Shown: piece by piece, positions 1-6,451 of the stretch
Layout of the letters: the number at the start of each line of letters is the position of its first letter
How positions within the stretch are numbered: position 1 is the first letter of the stretch
Assembly (NCBI GenBank): GCA_041736255.1
Contig: JBGSTZ010000100.1
Location: 1-25,862, forward strand
DNA length: 25,862 nt
Reading direction: 5' to 3'
Source of the DNA: AVCC01 sp041736255
GTDB taxonomy: Bacteria > Pseudomonadota > Gammaproteobacteria > Burkholderiales > Burkholderiaceae_D
The notes under the pieces: model-generated
Seen by the model: only the letters and a program-made list of their open reading frames with translations
What the model was told of the DNA's origin: nothing
The model's database searches: none
Program-made: the position numbers and the translations under genes

Positions 1-1089
1 GACGTGCTGGCGCGCGCCGCCGTCGATACACCTGTGATTCTGGCCTGCGCGTATTCGGCGGCGCCGATGTGGAGCGCGAATGCGGCCACAGTCAGCCCGT
101 CGGCTGACACTCTGGACGGCCGTGTGCATTTTACGGTCGCCAACCTGAACAACAAGTTGCACCGCTCATTCGAACACATTCAGACCGCACGCACGCTGCG
201 CGCGATTTTCAGGGACAGTGCGCGCTTCGCAGTGCATGACGCCTTGCCCGCCACGCCGGTGTTTGGCGATGAAGGCGCTGCCAACCACAGCCGGTTGTGC
301 GCCGCGCATGGCGCTACAGGAGTGGAAATGTTCGTGTATGGCAGAGCCGAGTTCAATACTACCGCCGCGATGACGCAGCGTTTTCCGGCCCGGCAGACGC
401 TGGAAGCCAGCCAGGCGGTGGCGCGGCTGCACGGCCTGCAGCCGCAGCGCACCGTGTATGTGCAGCAAAACCCTGCGGTAATCGACCAGGGCGTATTCCA
501 TAACGATGTCATCGCGGTCGGCAATGGCACGGTGCTGTTTTATCACCAGCAAGCTTTCCTGGACGAAGCTGCCACACTTTTTGCGCTGCACAATGCACTG
601 GCCGATGCTGGCGCGCAATTGCAGCAGATCCGGGTCGATAGCACGCAAGTTTCAGTTGCCGATGCCGTATCGAGTTATTTGTTCAATAGCCAGTTACTGT
701 CAAAACAGAATGGCCGGATGGCGCTGGTAGTGCCGCAGGAATGCCCGGAAAATCCGGCAGTCGCCGAATATTTAGAAGGTCTGGTTGCGAGCGGTGGCCC
801 GATCGACGAATTGATCAGCTTCGATTTGCGCCAAAGCATGCGCAACGGCGGCGGCCCGGCTTGTTTGCGCTTGCGAGTGGTGCTGAGCGCTGCCGAGGCA
901 ACAGCGATGCACCAGGGCGTGATCATGACTGAAAGCTTGTATGCGGCTCTGGTGGCTTGGGTCGAAAAGCACTACCGCGACCGCTTGTCGCCCGACGATC
1001 TGGCCGATCCGATGCTGGCGTTGGAGATGCAAACTGCGCTGGATGCGTTGCGCGGTATCCTCGGTTTACCGGAGTTGTATACATTTTAA
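1..1089 (+). CDS. astB: N-succinylarginine dihydrolase, 5'-truncated by the window edge
   Basis: AstB hydrolyses N2-succinylarginine to N2-succinylornithine, CO2 and ammonia in the arginine succinyltransferase (AST) catabolic pathway, in the cytosol. The open frame enters from nucleotide 1 with no start in view. About 362 residues are visible against roughly 445 in the family, so the N-terminus lies upstream. Recognition rests on family-typical stretches: VHFTVANLNNKLHRSFE, MFVYGRAEF, FHNDVIAVGNG and NGGGPACLRLRVVL. The last carries the catalytic Cys (codon 862-864). The C-terminal LPELYTF ends at a TAA at 1087-1089. In many AST operons astE follows astB; here no astE follows, and the next 285 bases hold a REP-like repeat. 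Family assignment is secure from sequence; the pathway role is family knowledge. Confidence 0.95.
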   Translation, partial: DVLARAAVDTPVILACAYSAAPMWSANAATVSPSADTLDGRVHFTVANLNNKLHRSFEHIQTARTLRAIFRDSARFAVHDALPATPVFGDEGAANHSRLCAAHGATGVEMFVYGRAEFNTTAAMTQRFPARQTLEASQAVARLHGLQPQRTVYVQQNPAVIDQGVFHNDVIAVGNGTVLFYHQQAFLDEAATLFALHNALADAGAQLQQIRVDSTQVSVADAVSSYLFNSQLLSKQNGRMALVVPQECPENPAVAEYLEGLVASGGPIDELISFDLRQSMRNGGGPACLRLRVVLSAAEATAMHQGVIMTESLYAALVAWVEKHYRDRLSPDDLADPMLALEMQTALDALRGILGLPELYTF

Positions 1090-1130
1090 AGTCGCATACT
1101 GAACTGCTTAATGCGAAGCCATGCGAAGCT

Positions 1131-1152
1131 ATGCGAATAAATTCGCACCTAC
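1131..1152. repeat. REP-like palindromic repeat, copy A
   Basis: This 22-base stretch matches, as its reverse complement, a stretch at 24569-24590 perfectly. Its core is the palindrome GCGAATAAATTCGC. Upstream, 1111-1130 carries two shorter ATGCGAAG units. Read on the reverse strand it encodes a peptide containing RCEFIRIASHG, closely paralleled by RCEFIRISSHG in an open frame over the other copy, which shows that both frames are translated repeats and not genes. Dispersed palindromes of this kind fit the REP family; the exact class is not identified. Confidence 0.6.
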
Positions 1153-1374
1153 TTTGTAATTTGATCCATCTCAAAGCTTCAGCAAGTAAAGCGCATAGGC
1201 TTGCTCTTAATTTAATCATCTGATTGGCTCCAACTGGTTTTACGAGATCAGCAAGGGCATGGGTCTCATAGATGACTTCAAGGTGATGTATTGATGCTTT
1301 CGAGAACGACATGTTGTCAACTCTCGAAGCGATTAAATCGCATCTAGTGCACACAATTTCGGAGGATAAACATT

Positions 1375-1812
1375 ATGGATGAAGTCTGGATTCTCGCGGC
1401 AAACAGTGGCAACGCTACGATTTTCACTGCAGAGTCGGCGACATCTCCTTTGGCCGAGTTAGCAACCTTTGACAATCCTGATGCGCGCGCCAAGGAGATG
1501 GAGCTCACCAGCGATCGGCCGGGGCGCGCTTTCGATAGCCAAGGTGCGGGGCGTCATGCAGTTGAGTTCGAAGTCGGGCCCAAGGAAGCGGTGCAGATTC
1601 GTTTCGCCAAATCGATCTCGTCTCAGCTTGAGCAGGGGCGTGTGACCAATGCATTCGAACGCCTGGTGCTGGTAGCCGCGCCTGCATTTCTCGGCTTGCT
1701 GCGTGCCAATTTCAGCCCACCGCTACGGGCGACGGTGTCCCTGGAGGTGGACAAGGACTACACGGCACTGCGGCCGGAAGAATTGCGTGCCCGCTTGCCT
1801 GAGCGTCTGTAA
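1375..1812 (+). CDS. Host-attachment-type protein (PF10116-like)
   Basis: A 145-residue cytosolic protein with no signal peptide or membrane segment. It resembles the 'protein required for attachment to host cells' family, named after an Agrobacterium protein. Supporting features are the opening WILAANSGNATIFTAES, a central QEL-like segment ending in HAVEFEVGPKEAVQIRFA, and LVLVAAPAFLGLLRANF, followed by a short C-terminal helix. The family has an RNase H/eRF1-like fold and its biochemical role is not established. The start is supported by a strong GGAGG at 1361-1365, nine bases ahead of the ATG. It is monocistronic: a REP-bearing gap lies upstream and a hairpin terminator at 1843-1880 lies downstream. 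A role in attachment should not be assumed, since such genes are widespread in free-living betaproteobacteria. Confidence 0.75.
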   Translation: MDEVWILAANSGNATIFTAESATSPLAELATFDNPDARAKEMELTSDRPGRAFDSQGAGRHAVEFEVGPKEAVQIRFAKSISSQLEQGRVTNAFERLVLVAAPAFLGLLRANFSPPLRATVSLEVDKDYTALRPEELRARLPERL

Positions 1813-1842
1813 ATCTGTAAACGTCGCGTTAAGTTTTAAATC

Positions 1843-1880
1843 AAAGAATATGGGATGAAAGCTTCCATCACATATTCTTT
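1843..1880. terminator. Bidirectional hairpin terminator
   Basis: Outer arms AAAGAATATG (1843-1852) and CATATTCTTT (1871-1880) are perfect complements. The stem continues inward through GATG/CATC after one mismatch. The forward transcript ends the arm in a short T-run (TCTTTTC) and the reverse strand carries a comparable run. It lies between the convergent host-attachment-type gene and the DNA glycosylase, and could stop both. Confidence 0.7.
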
Positions 1881-1931
1881 TCAGTATGTAGCGTGATCAC
1901 CCGAACCCAAGCCGGAAAATCCAAAAAGCGA

Positions 1932-2501
1932 TCAGCGGAAGGGGCGGCTCAAAAAGGGTGATCCTGCAAGTCCGAAACGCCAAGGTACATCCATCGCCTT
2001 TGAGATGCCGATGCGCGGTCCCGTCACCACAGAAACCGGCCCCGCTGGTGGCATAAGCTGAAATGGCGGTGCATCAATGCGCATGGCGTTGTGTTCGCCA
2101 GTGATGGCGAGCGCCTGGCACAATCGTCCTGGGCCGGCACAGAGCAAACGTATATTTTCAAGCCCGCGTCTCTCTCGCATAACATCGAGGCCTGAAACGG
2201 GTTCTATTGCACGAATCAGGACTCCTGCGCCATGTCCTTTTGCACCGCAGACGAAGTTCAGGCACCAGTGGATTCCATAGGAACGGTAGACATAAAGCCG
2301 GGCGGGCGGACCGAACATTACAGCATTGCGTTTTGTCGGGCCGGAATAACTGTGTGAAGCTGGATCTTCGTGGTCATAGGCTTCCGTTTCGACAATCCGG
2401 CCACCCACGCCGTTGATGACCACGGTAGTCCCAATCAGGAGGCGCGCTACCTCGTGGGAGGGTGCGTAAAAGTCAATAGGCGGCAAGAAGCTGGGGATCA
2501 T
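1932..2501 (-). CDS. 3-methyladenine DNA glycosylase (AAG/MPG family)
   Basis: This enzyme excises alkylated and deaminated purines from DNA in base-excision repair. The 189-residue protein shows the family hallmarks: ARLLIGT near the N-terminus, GGRIVETEAYDHEDPASHSY holding the catalytic Glu in VETEAY, then GPPARLYVYRSYGIHWCLNF and AGPGRLCQALAI, and a C-terminal GPRIGISKA. An upstream in-frame extension to 2633 exists, but I chose the ATG at 2501 because homology begins at PIDFYAPSHEVARLL and the longer version overlaps the antitoxin gene. No strong ribosome-binding site is visible before this ATG. It is convergent with the host-attachment-type gene across the terminator at 1843-1880. The length is normal for the bacterial family. 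Confidence 0.93.
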   Translation of the reverse strand: MIPSFLPPIDFYAPSHEVARLLIGTTVVINGVGGRIVETEAYDHEDPASHSYSGPTKRNAVMFGPPARLYVYRSYGIHWCLNFVCGAKGHGAGVLIRAIEPVSGLDVMRERRGLENIRLLCAGPGRLCQALAITGEHNAMRIDAPPFQLMPPAGPVSVVTGPRIGISKAMDVPWRFGLAGSPFLSRPFR

Positions 2502-2530
2502 GGCAATGATTCTATACGGGCGTACCCACG

Positions 2531-2593
2531 TTACACCAGATTCACTAACTCGGAATATCGTGCGATTTGCGCGTTGACGCTCAATAAGAGCTC
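2531..2593 (-). pseudogene. Possible C-terminal remnant of a deleted toxin
   Basis: A frame on the reverse strand overlaps the end of the antitoxin gene. It reads ELLLSVNAQIARYSELVNLV and then a stop (TTA on the plus strand at 2531-2533). The segment resembles the last strand and tail of PIN-domain VapC toxins, which often end in a stretch like 'SVDAQIARYPV...'. It joins the antitoxin right after PLPDNV, where a complete Phd-family antitoxin would normally run a few residues further and the toxin gene would begin. The simplest reading is a deletion that removed the antitoxin tail and most of the toxin. The remnant is short and the match is from memory only, so confidence is low. Confidence 0.35.
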
Positions 2594-2805
2594 GCCACAT
2601 TGTCGGGCAAAGGCGCATCAAAATCATCCGCAATCGTAATCTTGCCTTTCAAGGCGCCAGCGCGGCGCACCGGTTTGGATTGAATCGCCACCAAACTCGC
2701 CACCGGTTTGCCGGCGCGCGCAATGATCACCTCTTCGCCATTCATGACAGCCTCAATTAGTTTGGAAAATTGCGTCTTGGCTTCATGGATATTCATTATT
2801 CGCAT
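2581..2805 (-). CDS. Phd/YefM-family antitoxin, probably orphaned
   Basis: A 74-residue protein with the characteristic Phd/YefM N-terminal DNA-binding half: MNIHEAKTQFSKLIEAVMNG, then EEVIIARAGKPVASLVAI. Proteins of this family bind DNA as dimers, autorepress their operon and neutralise a partner toxin through the C-terminal tail. The start could be the ATG at 2805 or the one at 2796 (MNIHEAK); neither has a clear ribosome-binding site. The C-terminus (DDFDAPLPDNVASSY) stops soon after the usual PLPxxV point, and no toxin gene follows. The next gene is the DNA glycosylase. The family call is firm; loss of the toxin is inference. Confidence 0.85.
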   Translation of the reverse strand: MRIMNIHEAKTQFSKLIEAVMNGEEVIIARAGKPVASLVAIQSKPVRRAGALKGKITIADDFDAPLPDNVASSY

Positions 2806-2984
2806 GATAATTTATTTTGTAAAATAGACTGAACTAAGCCTAGTCTATTCAGGTGAATGTGGGGATCAATTCACGTCACAAACGCCTTGTTTTCTTGATT
2901 ATCCTTGACTAATCTGGACATTGTGAACGCCTCGTAATAGTTGCACCGCACGGTCAGCGGATGTATTTCTTTAAGGAGAATGTC

Positions 2985-3344
2985 ATGCCTTACGTCGACG
3001 GTTTCGTTGTTCCACTTCCTAAAAAAAATGTAGAGGCTTATCGCGAAGTTGCGAGTAAATGCGGGGCGATCTGGCGCGAGCATGGCGCGCTGCAATTCCG
3101 CGAGTGCATTGCCGATGACGTGAAGCCGGGCAAGCTGACTTCGTTCCCGCAAAGCGTGAATCTCGAAGCTGACGAAACCGTCATTTTTTCCTGGATTGTG
3201 TATGAATCGCGCGCTCACCGCGACGAGGTCAACGACAAAGTGATGAAGGACCCGCGCATGGCCGAAATGATGAAGCCGGAATCCATGCCGTTTGATGGCA
3301 AGCGCATGATTTATGGCGGGTTTGAGGTGCTGGTCGATCTTTAA
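2985..3344 (+). CDS. DUF1428 family protein (YbaA-like)
   Basis: A 119-residue cytosolic protein of the DUF1428 family, a dimeric alpha-beta barrel fold of unknown function. Typical features are the opening MPYVDGFVVPLPKKNVEAYR, WREHGALQFRECIADDV, FSWIVYESRAHRDEVN and the close MPFDGKRMIYGGFEVLVDL. A longer frame begins at 2961, but the ATG at 2985 is preferred because it is preceded by AAGGAG at 2973-2978 with good spacing and because family members begin MPYVDGF. It converges with the metallophosphoesterase, only 24 bases away. Nothing in the context points to a specific role. Confidence 0.9.
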   Translation: MPYVDGFVVPLPKKNVEAYREVASKCGAIWREHGALQFRECIADDVKPGKLTSFPQSVNLEADETVIFSWIVYESRAHRDEVNDKVMKDPRMAEMMKPESMPFDGKRMIYGGFEVLVDL

Positions 3345-3368
3345 GCAGGCGCGCAGCTTGCACCCGCC

Positions 3369-4196
3369 CTAGCTATTTTCGGTATCTTCGACCCGCGCCC
3401 AGCCGGCGCCATGACGCCTGAATGTGGTGGTATTAATCCTTGCGAAATTACCTAGTTGCATGTCCCATCCGAAATGCTCAATGGCTATCTGCGGCGCATC
3501 GATGCGCACCACATTGAAAGAGTTGGTTTCGCCGCGGCCGCGGGTTGAGGTCGCGGTGCCTGCCTGCACCACCAAGGCGGCATAGTCGTGAATCGGATAG
3601 CGTTCTGCTGTGCTGCTGGCGTGACTGGCATGCAGATGGCCTGCCAGTAGCATGTCGGCGCCGCATTCGGCAAAACTTTCCATTGCTATTTTCGCCCCGC
3701 CCACCAAATTTTTGCTGCCGATATGCGTGGGAAAATCAAACGGATGATGCGTTACGATAATCTTGATGCGATGCCGGCCCAGCGGTGAAAGGTGGGCGCG
3801 CAGACGTGCAATCTGTTGCGGGTTGACACGACCGTTCTTGAAGGTCAGGGAACGCGCAGTATTGATACCGATCACGGCGATTTCATCATCGATATACACC
3901 GGTTCGACATCAGCGCCGATATGGCGCCGATATCTGTGCAACGGGCGCAGGAAGCGGTTGAACAAGTTGTGCAGCGGTATGTCATGGTTGCCCGGCACGA
4001 CGATTTTCGGCATGGAGAAAGTGTCGAGAAACTGCCGCGCTTCCTTAAATTGCGCATGGCGGGCGCGCTGCGTCAGGTCGCCTGAAACCACCAGCAGATC
4101 AGGATTGATAGCGTGGATCAAGTCAGTGAGTGGCAGCATTAGCTTGGTATCGATACGGCCAAAATGCAGGTCGGATAAGTGGACTATTGTGCGCAT
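3369..4196 (-). CDS. Calcineurin-like metallophosphoesterase
   Basis: A 275-residue binuclear-metal phosphoesterase. The metal ligands follow the family pattern: HLSDLHFG (Asp9, His11), VVSGDLTQRA (Asp40), VPGNHDIP (Asn70, His71), VTHHPFDFP and LLAGHLHASHAS. There is no signal peptide, so it should act in the cytosol. It starts 6 bases after the stop of the lipid-kinase gene, so the two are probably cotranscribed with the PAP2 phosphatase further upstream. Proteins of this type hydrolyse phosphodiesters or phosphomonoesters, and the substrate cannot be read from sequence. The operon context suggests lipid or lipid-head-group chemistry, but that is inference. Confidence 0.92.
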   Translation of the reverse strand: MRTIVHLSDLHFGRIDTKLMLPLTDLIHAINPDLLVVSGDLTQRARHAQFKEARQFLDTFSMPKIVVPGNHDIPLHNLFNRFLRPLHRYRRHIGADVEPVYIDDEIAVIGINTARSLTFKNGRVNPQQIARLRAHLSPLGRHRIKIIVTHHPFDFPTHIGSKNLVGGAKIAMESFAECGADMLLAGHLHASHASSTAERYPIHDYAALVVQAGTATSTRGRGETNSFNVVRIDAPQIAIEHFGWDMQLGNFARINTTTFRRHGAGWARVEDTENS

Positions 4197-4202
4197 GAAA
4201 AG

Positions 4203-5135
4203 TTACCTGGCCGCAGTGTTATGAAGAGTGTTTTCACCCTCTGGCTTACGCGGCACCAATACGCACAAAGCCGCAGGCCGGATGCGGTATTGCAACGGCG
4301 TTTGCATAACATTGACTTCGCCATCGGTTGCCACCCGCAGGCGCTTGTGGTGCGTTTCAATCAGGATTTCTTTGGTGTGTACCACGTCAAAATCTTTCGC
4401 CTGCCGCAGGCGTCCGAATAGTGCGCTCAGTGCCAGTCGCAACATGCCAACTCGCCCGGTGCGGCTACTGACATACAGGGTCAGTTGTCCGGCGTTCAGG
4501 CATGCGCGTGCGCCGATGTTGAATCCATCCATTACATAAGCATTGTTGCCGATAAAAACGAATGCAGTGCGGCGCAGATATTGTTCCCCGTTCATGCTCA
4601 GACGCACATGCAAAAACGGAAAACGGCGCAGCGCCATCATGCATGCCCAGAAAAAAGCCAGCCATTTGCCTCTGCCAAGGCGCTGCTGCTGTTTCACGCG
4701 CTCCCTGACGATGTCGGGATACAAGCCCAGACTGGAATTATTCAGAAAAACACGGCCGTTGACTTCTCCTGTATCGACCCGGATTGTCTGCCCGCTGGCG
4801 ATGTTTTGTATTGCGGCGTCCAGTTGCAACGGAATGCCGAGATCCTTGGCGAAGTGATTCAAGGTTCCCAGCGGCAGCACGCCCAGAGTACTGTCCGTGC
4901 CAACCAATATTGAGGCTACCGCATTGATGGTGCCGTCGCCGCCACCTGCCACCACAATCGGCACCCCAGCCGCTACCGCATCTTGCACCGTCTGTGTAAT
5001 CTCGTCTCCGTTTTTGGCCAGCGTGATGTGTGCTTCCAGTCCGCAAGCGCGAAATTTTGCAGCCAGCGTATCGGCCCACGCAGTTGTATGACCGCTGCCG
5101 GATGCGGCGTTGATGACGACCGTGATGTCATGCAT
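4203..5135 (-). CDS. Diacylglycerol kinase family lipid kinase
   Basis: A 310-residue protein with the DAGK catalytic domain (YegS/BmrU-like). The N-terminal VINAASGSGH phosphate-binding region is followed by VVAGGGDGTINAVAS, the nucleotide-binding signature, and then by LPLGTLNHFAKDLGIP. The C-terminal beta-sandwich half holds VFLNNSSLGLYPDIVRER and a final VATDGEVNVMQTPLQYRI. The family phosphorylates diacylglycerol, phosphatidylglycerol or sphingoid-type lipids at the inner membrane face. Its ATG (5135) overlaps the end of the PAP2 gene by 8 bases, indicating translational coupling. A lipid kinase coupled to a lipid phosphatase suggests interconversion of lipid phosphates; the actual lipid is not known. 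Confidence 0.93.
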   Translation of the reverse strand: MHDITVVINAASGSGHTTAWADTLAAKFRACGLEAHITLAKNGDEITQTVQDAVAAGVPIVVAGGGDGTINAVASILVGTDSTLGVLPLGTLNHFAKDLGIPLQLDAAIQNIASGQTIRVDTGEVNGRVFLNNSSLGLYPDIVRERVKQQQRLGRGKWLAFFWACMMALRRFPFLHVRLSMNGEQYLRRTAFVFIGNNAYVMDGFNIGARACLNAGQLTLYVSSRTGRVGMLRLALSALFGRLRQAKDFDVVHTKEILIETHHKRLRVATDGEVNVMQTPLQYRIRPAALCVLVPRKPEGENTLHNTAAR

Positions 5136-5874
5136 CGGAACCGCCAGTCTTGCGGATGATAAAGGACTCTGCGCGATATTTGCGCCAGCTGGTGATAGCG
5201 GTCAGGCAGAGTGCCAGCCAGGCAATGCCTTCAGCGGCGGCGGCCAGCACATCGCTCAAATAATGCACGCCCAGATACATGCGGCTCAAGCCGACCAGTG
5301 CCACCATCATGACTGCCATCATTACGGTGGCGGTGGCAATACGCCACCGCAATGGTTTTAATCTGCTGATCAAATACGCTGTCAGCACGCCGTACAGCAG
5401 GGTGGCGGACGCGGTGTGCCCGCTTGGAAAACTGTAGGTGGAGAGGGTAAGTAGCGGTTGATCGAAAACCGGCCGCGCCCGTTGAAATATATGCTTTATG
5501 AAAACGTTCAAAAGCATGCCGCCTGGCACGGTAATAACTAACGTCGCCAGCCAGTACCACTCTTTTTTCCGTACCATAAATAGCCCTATTAATATGACAT
5601 AAAAAAGTACGGCTACCGTGCTATGCAAGTGGGTGACAACTAGCATGCAGCGTGTCAACCATGGTGTTGCATGTAAATACAGCCACTCGGCAAGATGTAC
5701 GTCCAGCAGCGTGATCGCATTGGCAGCGCCCACGTTTTTCGCGATGCTGGCGAACGCACAGCTTGCTGCGATCAACCACAAGACGCCGATTGTCACATGC
5801 AGCCCCAGATATCCCTCGCGAGAGAAACGCTGGTGCAGAAATTTTGTGAAAAATGGAAAGCGGTGTGTCAGCAT
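5128..5874 (-). CDS. PAP2 family membrane phosphatase
   Basis: A 248-residue integral membrane protein with about six hydrophobic segments. It carries the complete PAP2 triad of motifs: K127-x6-R134-P135 (KHIFQRARP), PSGHT at 150-154, and SRMYLGVHYLSD at 197-208, with the catalytic His153 and His204 present. Such enzymes dephosphorylate phosphatidic acid, undecaprenyl pyrophosphate or related lipid phosphates, typically on the periplasmic side. It is the first gene of a three-gene reverse-strand operon with the lipid kinase and the metallophosphoesterase. The promoter should lie in the AT-rich stretch at 5875-5960, where no clear ribosome-binding site is seen. Whether it is a PgpB/BacA-type recycling enzyme or a phosphatidate phosphatase cannot be decided here. 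Confidence 0.93.
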   Translation of the reverse strand: MLTHRFPFFTKFLHQRFSREGYLGLHVTIGVLWLIAASCAFASIAKNVGAANAITLLDVHLAEWLYLHATPWLTRCMLVVTHLHSTVAVLFYVILIGLFMVRKKEWYWLATLVITVPGGMLLNVFIKHIFQRARPVFDQPLLTLSTYSFPSGHTASATLLYGVLTAYLISRLKPLRWRIATATVMMAVMMVALVGLSRMYLGVHYLSDVLAAAAEGIAWLALCLTAITSWRKYRAESFIIRKTGGSDA

Positions 5875-6245
5875 AATAAATAGAGATATAAAAAATATTC
5901 AGTTGCATATATTTTGCCAGCAGGAGTAGACCTCCGTATTTGCCTTATCGCGTCAAGCGCTAGAATTTTTGATATTTGTCAGAATTACATGGAGTATATT
6001 TTAATTATCCAATAAAAATATGAGAAAAAAGCAATAAAAATTATTATACATACCCGACTATTTTATAATCGCATTCTATGCTAAGCTTTCTGCACCTCTT
6101 GTTGTTTCTCGGAAACATTAGTTAATAATGCGCTTGGCAGCTTTGTGCGCTGTTCCATATTCGCACCGATCTCACACGCAATTTTCAAATTCATCTGGCC
6201 CAATAACCTCCTGGTTTTTGGCAAAGAGGATTTAAGGACCGTTTA

Positions 6246-6282
6246 ACAAATACGTCAAGTATTCAAGTATGGAAGTATTTGT
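6246..6282. promoter_or_regulatory. Inverted repeat enclosing three 8-bp direct repeats
   Basis: Arms ACAAATAC and GTATTTGT are perfect complements separated by 21 bases. The 8-bp units TCAAGTAT, TCAAGTAT, GGAAGTAT (6255-6278) fill the interior and run into the right arm. The site lies about 170 bases before the lipoprotein start. The layout resembles an operator for a multimeric regulator, but no regulator is known. Confidence 0.3.
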
Positions 6283-6331
6283 GCACGTTTTTAAGAAAGT
6301 GTGTCGCCGACCAAAGGTTGCAGTCTTGGTT

Positions 6332-6407
6332 GATCCTTCGTCGCGAAACATACCAATCGCGCGCCCTAACGATTTAATACAGCGCAGGGCGCACACCAAG
6401 AAGGATC
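6332..6407 (+). promoter_or_regulatory. Nested stem-loop in the lipoprotein gene leader
   Basis: The outer 8-bp stem (6332-6339 with 6400-6407) encloses an inner 7-bp GC-rich stem (6361-6367 with 6386-6392). The structure ends 44 bases before the start codon at 6452. It could act in the mRNA leader as a regulatory or stabilising element. It matches no riboswitch consensus that I recognise. Confidence 0.3.
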
Positions 6408-6451
6408 GGTCATTCCCTGTACCTTGCAGACTTAATTTAGAAAGAAATACA

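Larger units (their letters stand above)
5875..6451. other. 577-base intergenic region with repeats and a structured leader
   Basis: No credible gene lies here; open frames crossing it are extensions of the lipoprotein frame or antisense. It should hold divergent promoters for the PAP2 operon (left) and the DUF3494 lipoprotein (right). A TATAAT occurs at 6064-6069 without an obvious -35. Three tandem 8-base units (TCAAGTAT, TCAAGTAT, GGAAGTAT; 6255-6278) sit inside an inverted repeat ACAAATAC/GTATTTGT (6246-6253, 6275-6282). Closer to the gene, GATCCTTC (6332-6339) can pair with GAAGGATC (6400-6407) around an inner stem GCGCCCT/AGGGCGC (6361-6367, 6386-6392). Confidence 0.5.

Noticed and set aside
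923..1354. 143-codon reverse open frame between astB and the host-attachment-type gene
   Set aside because: Its second half is antisense to astB and REP-like sequence. The first part (about 1145-1312) has protein-like composition, but no family is recognised; at most a relic.
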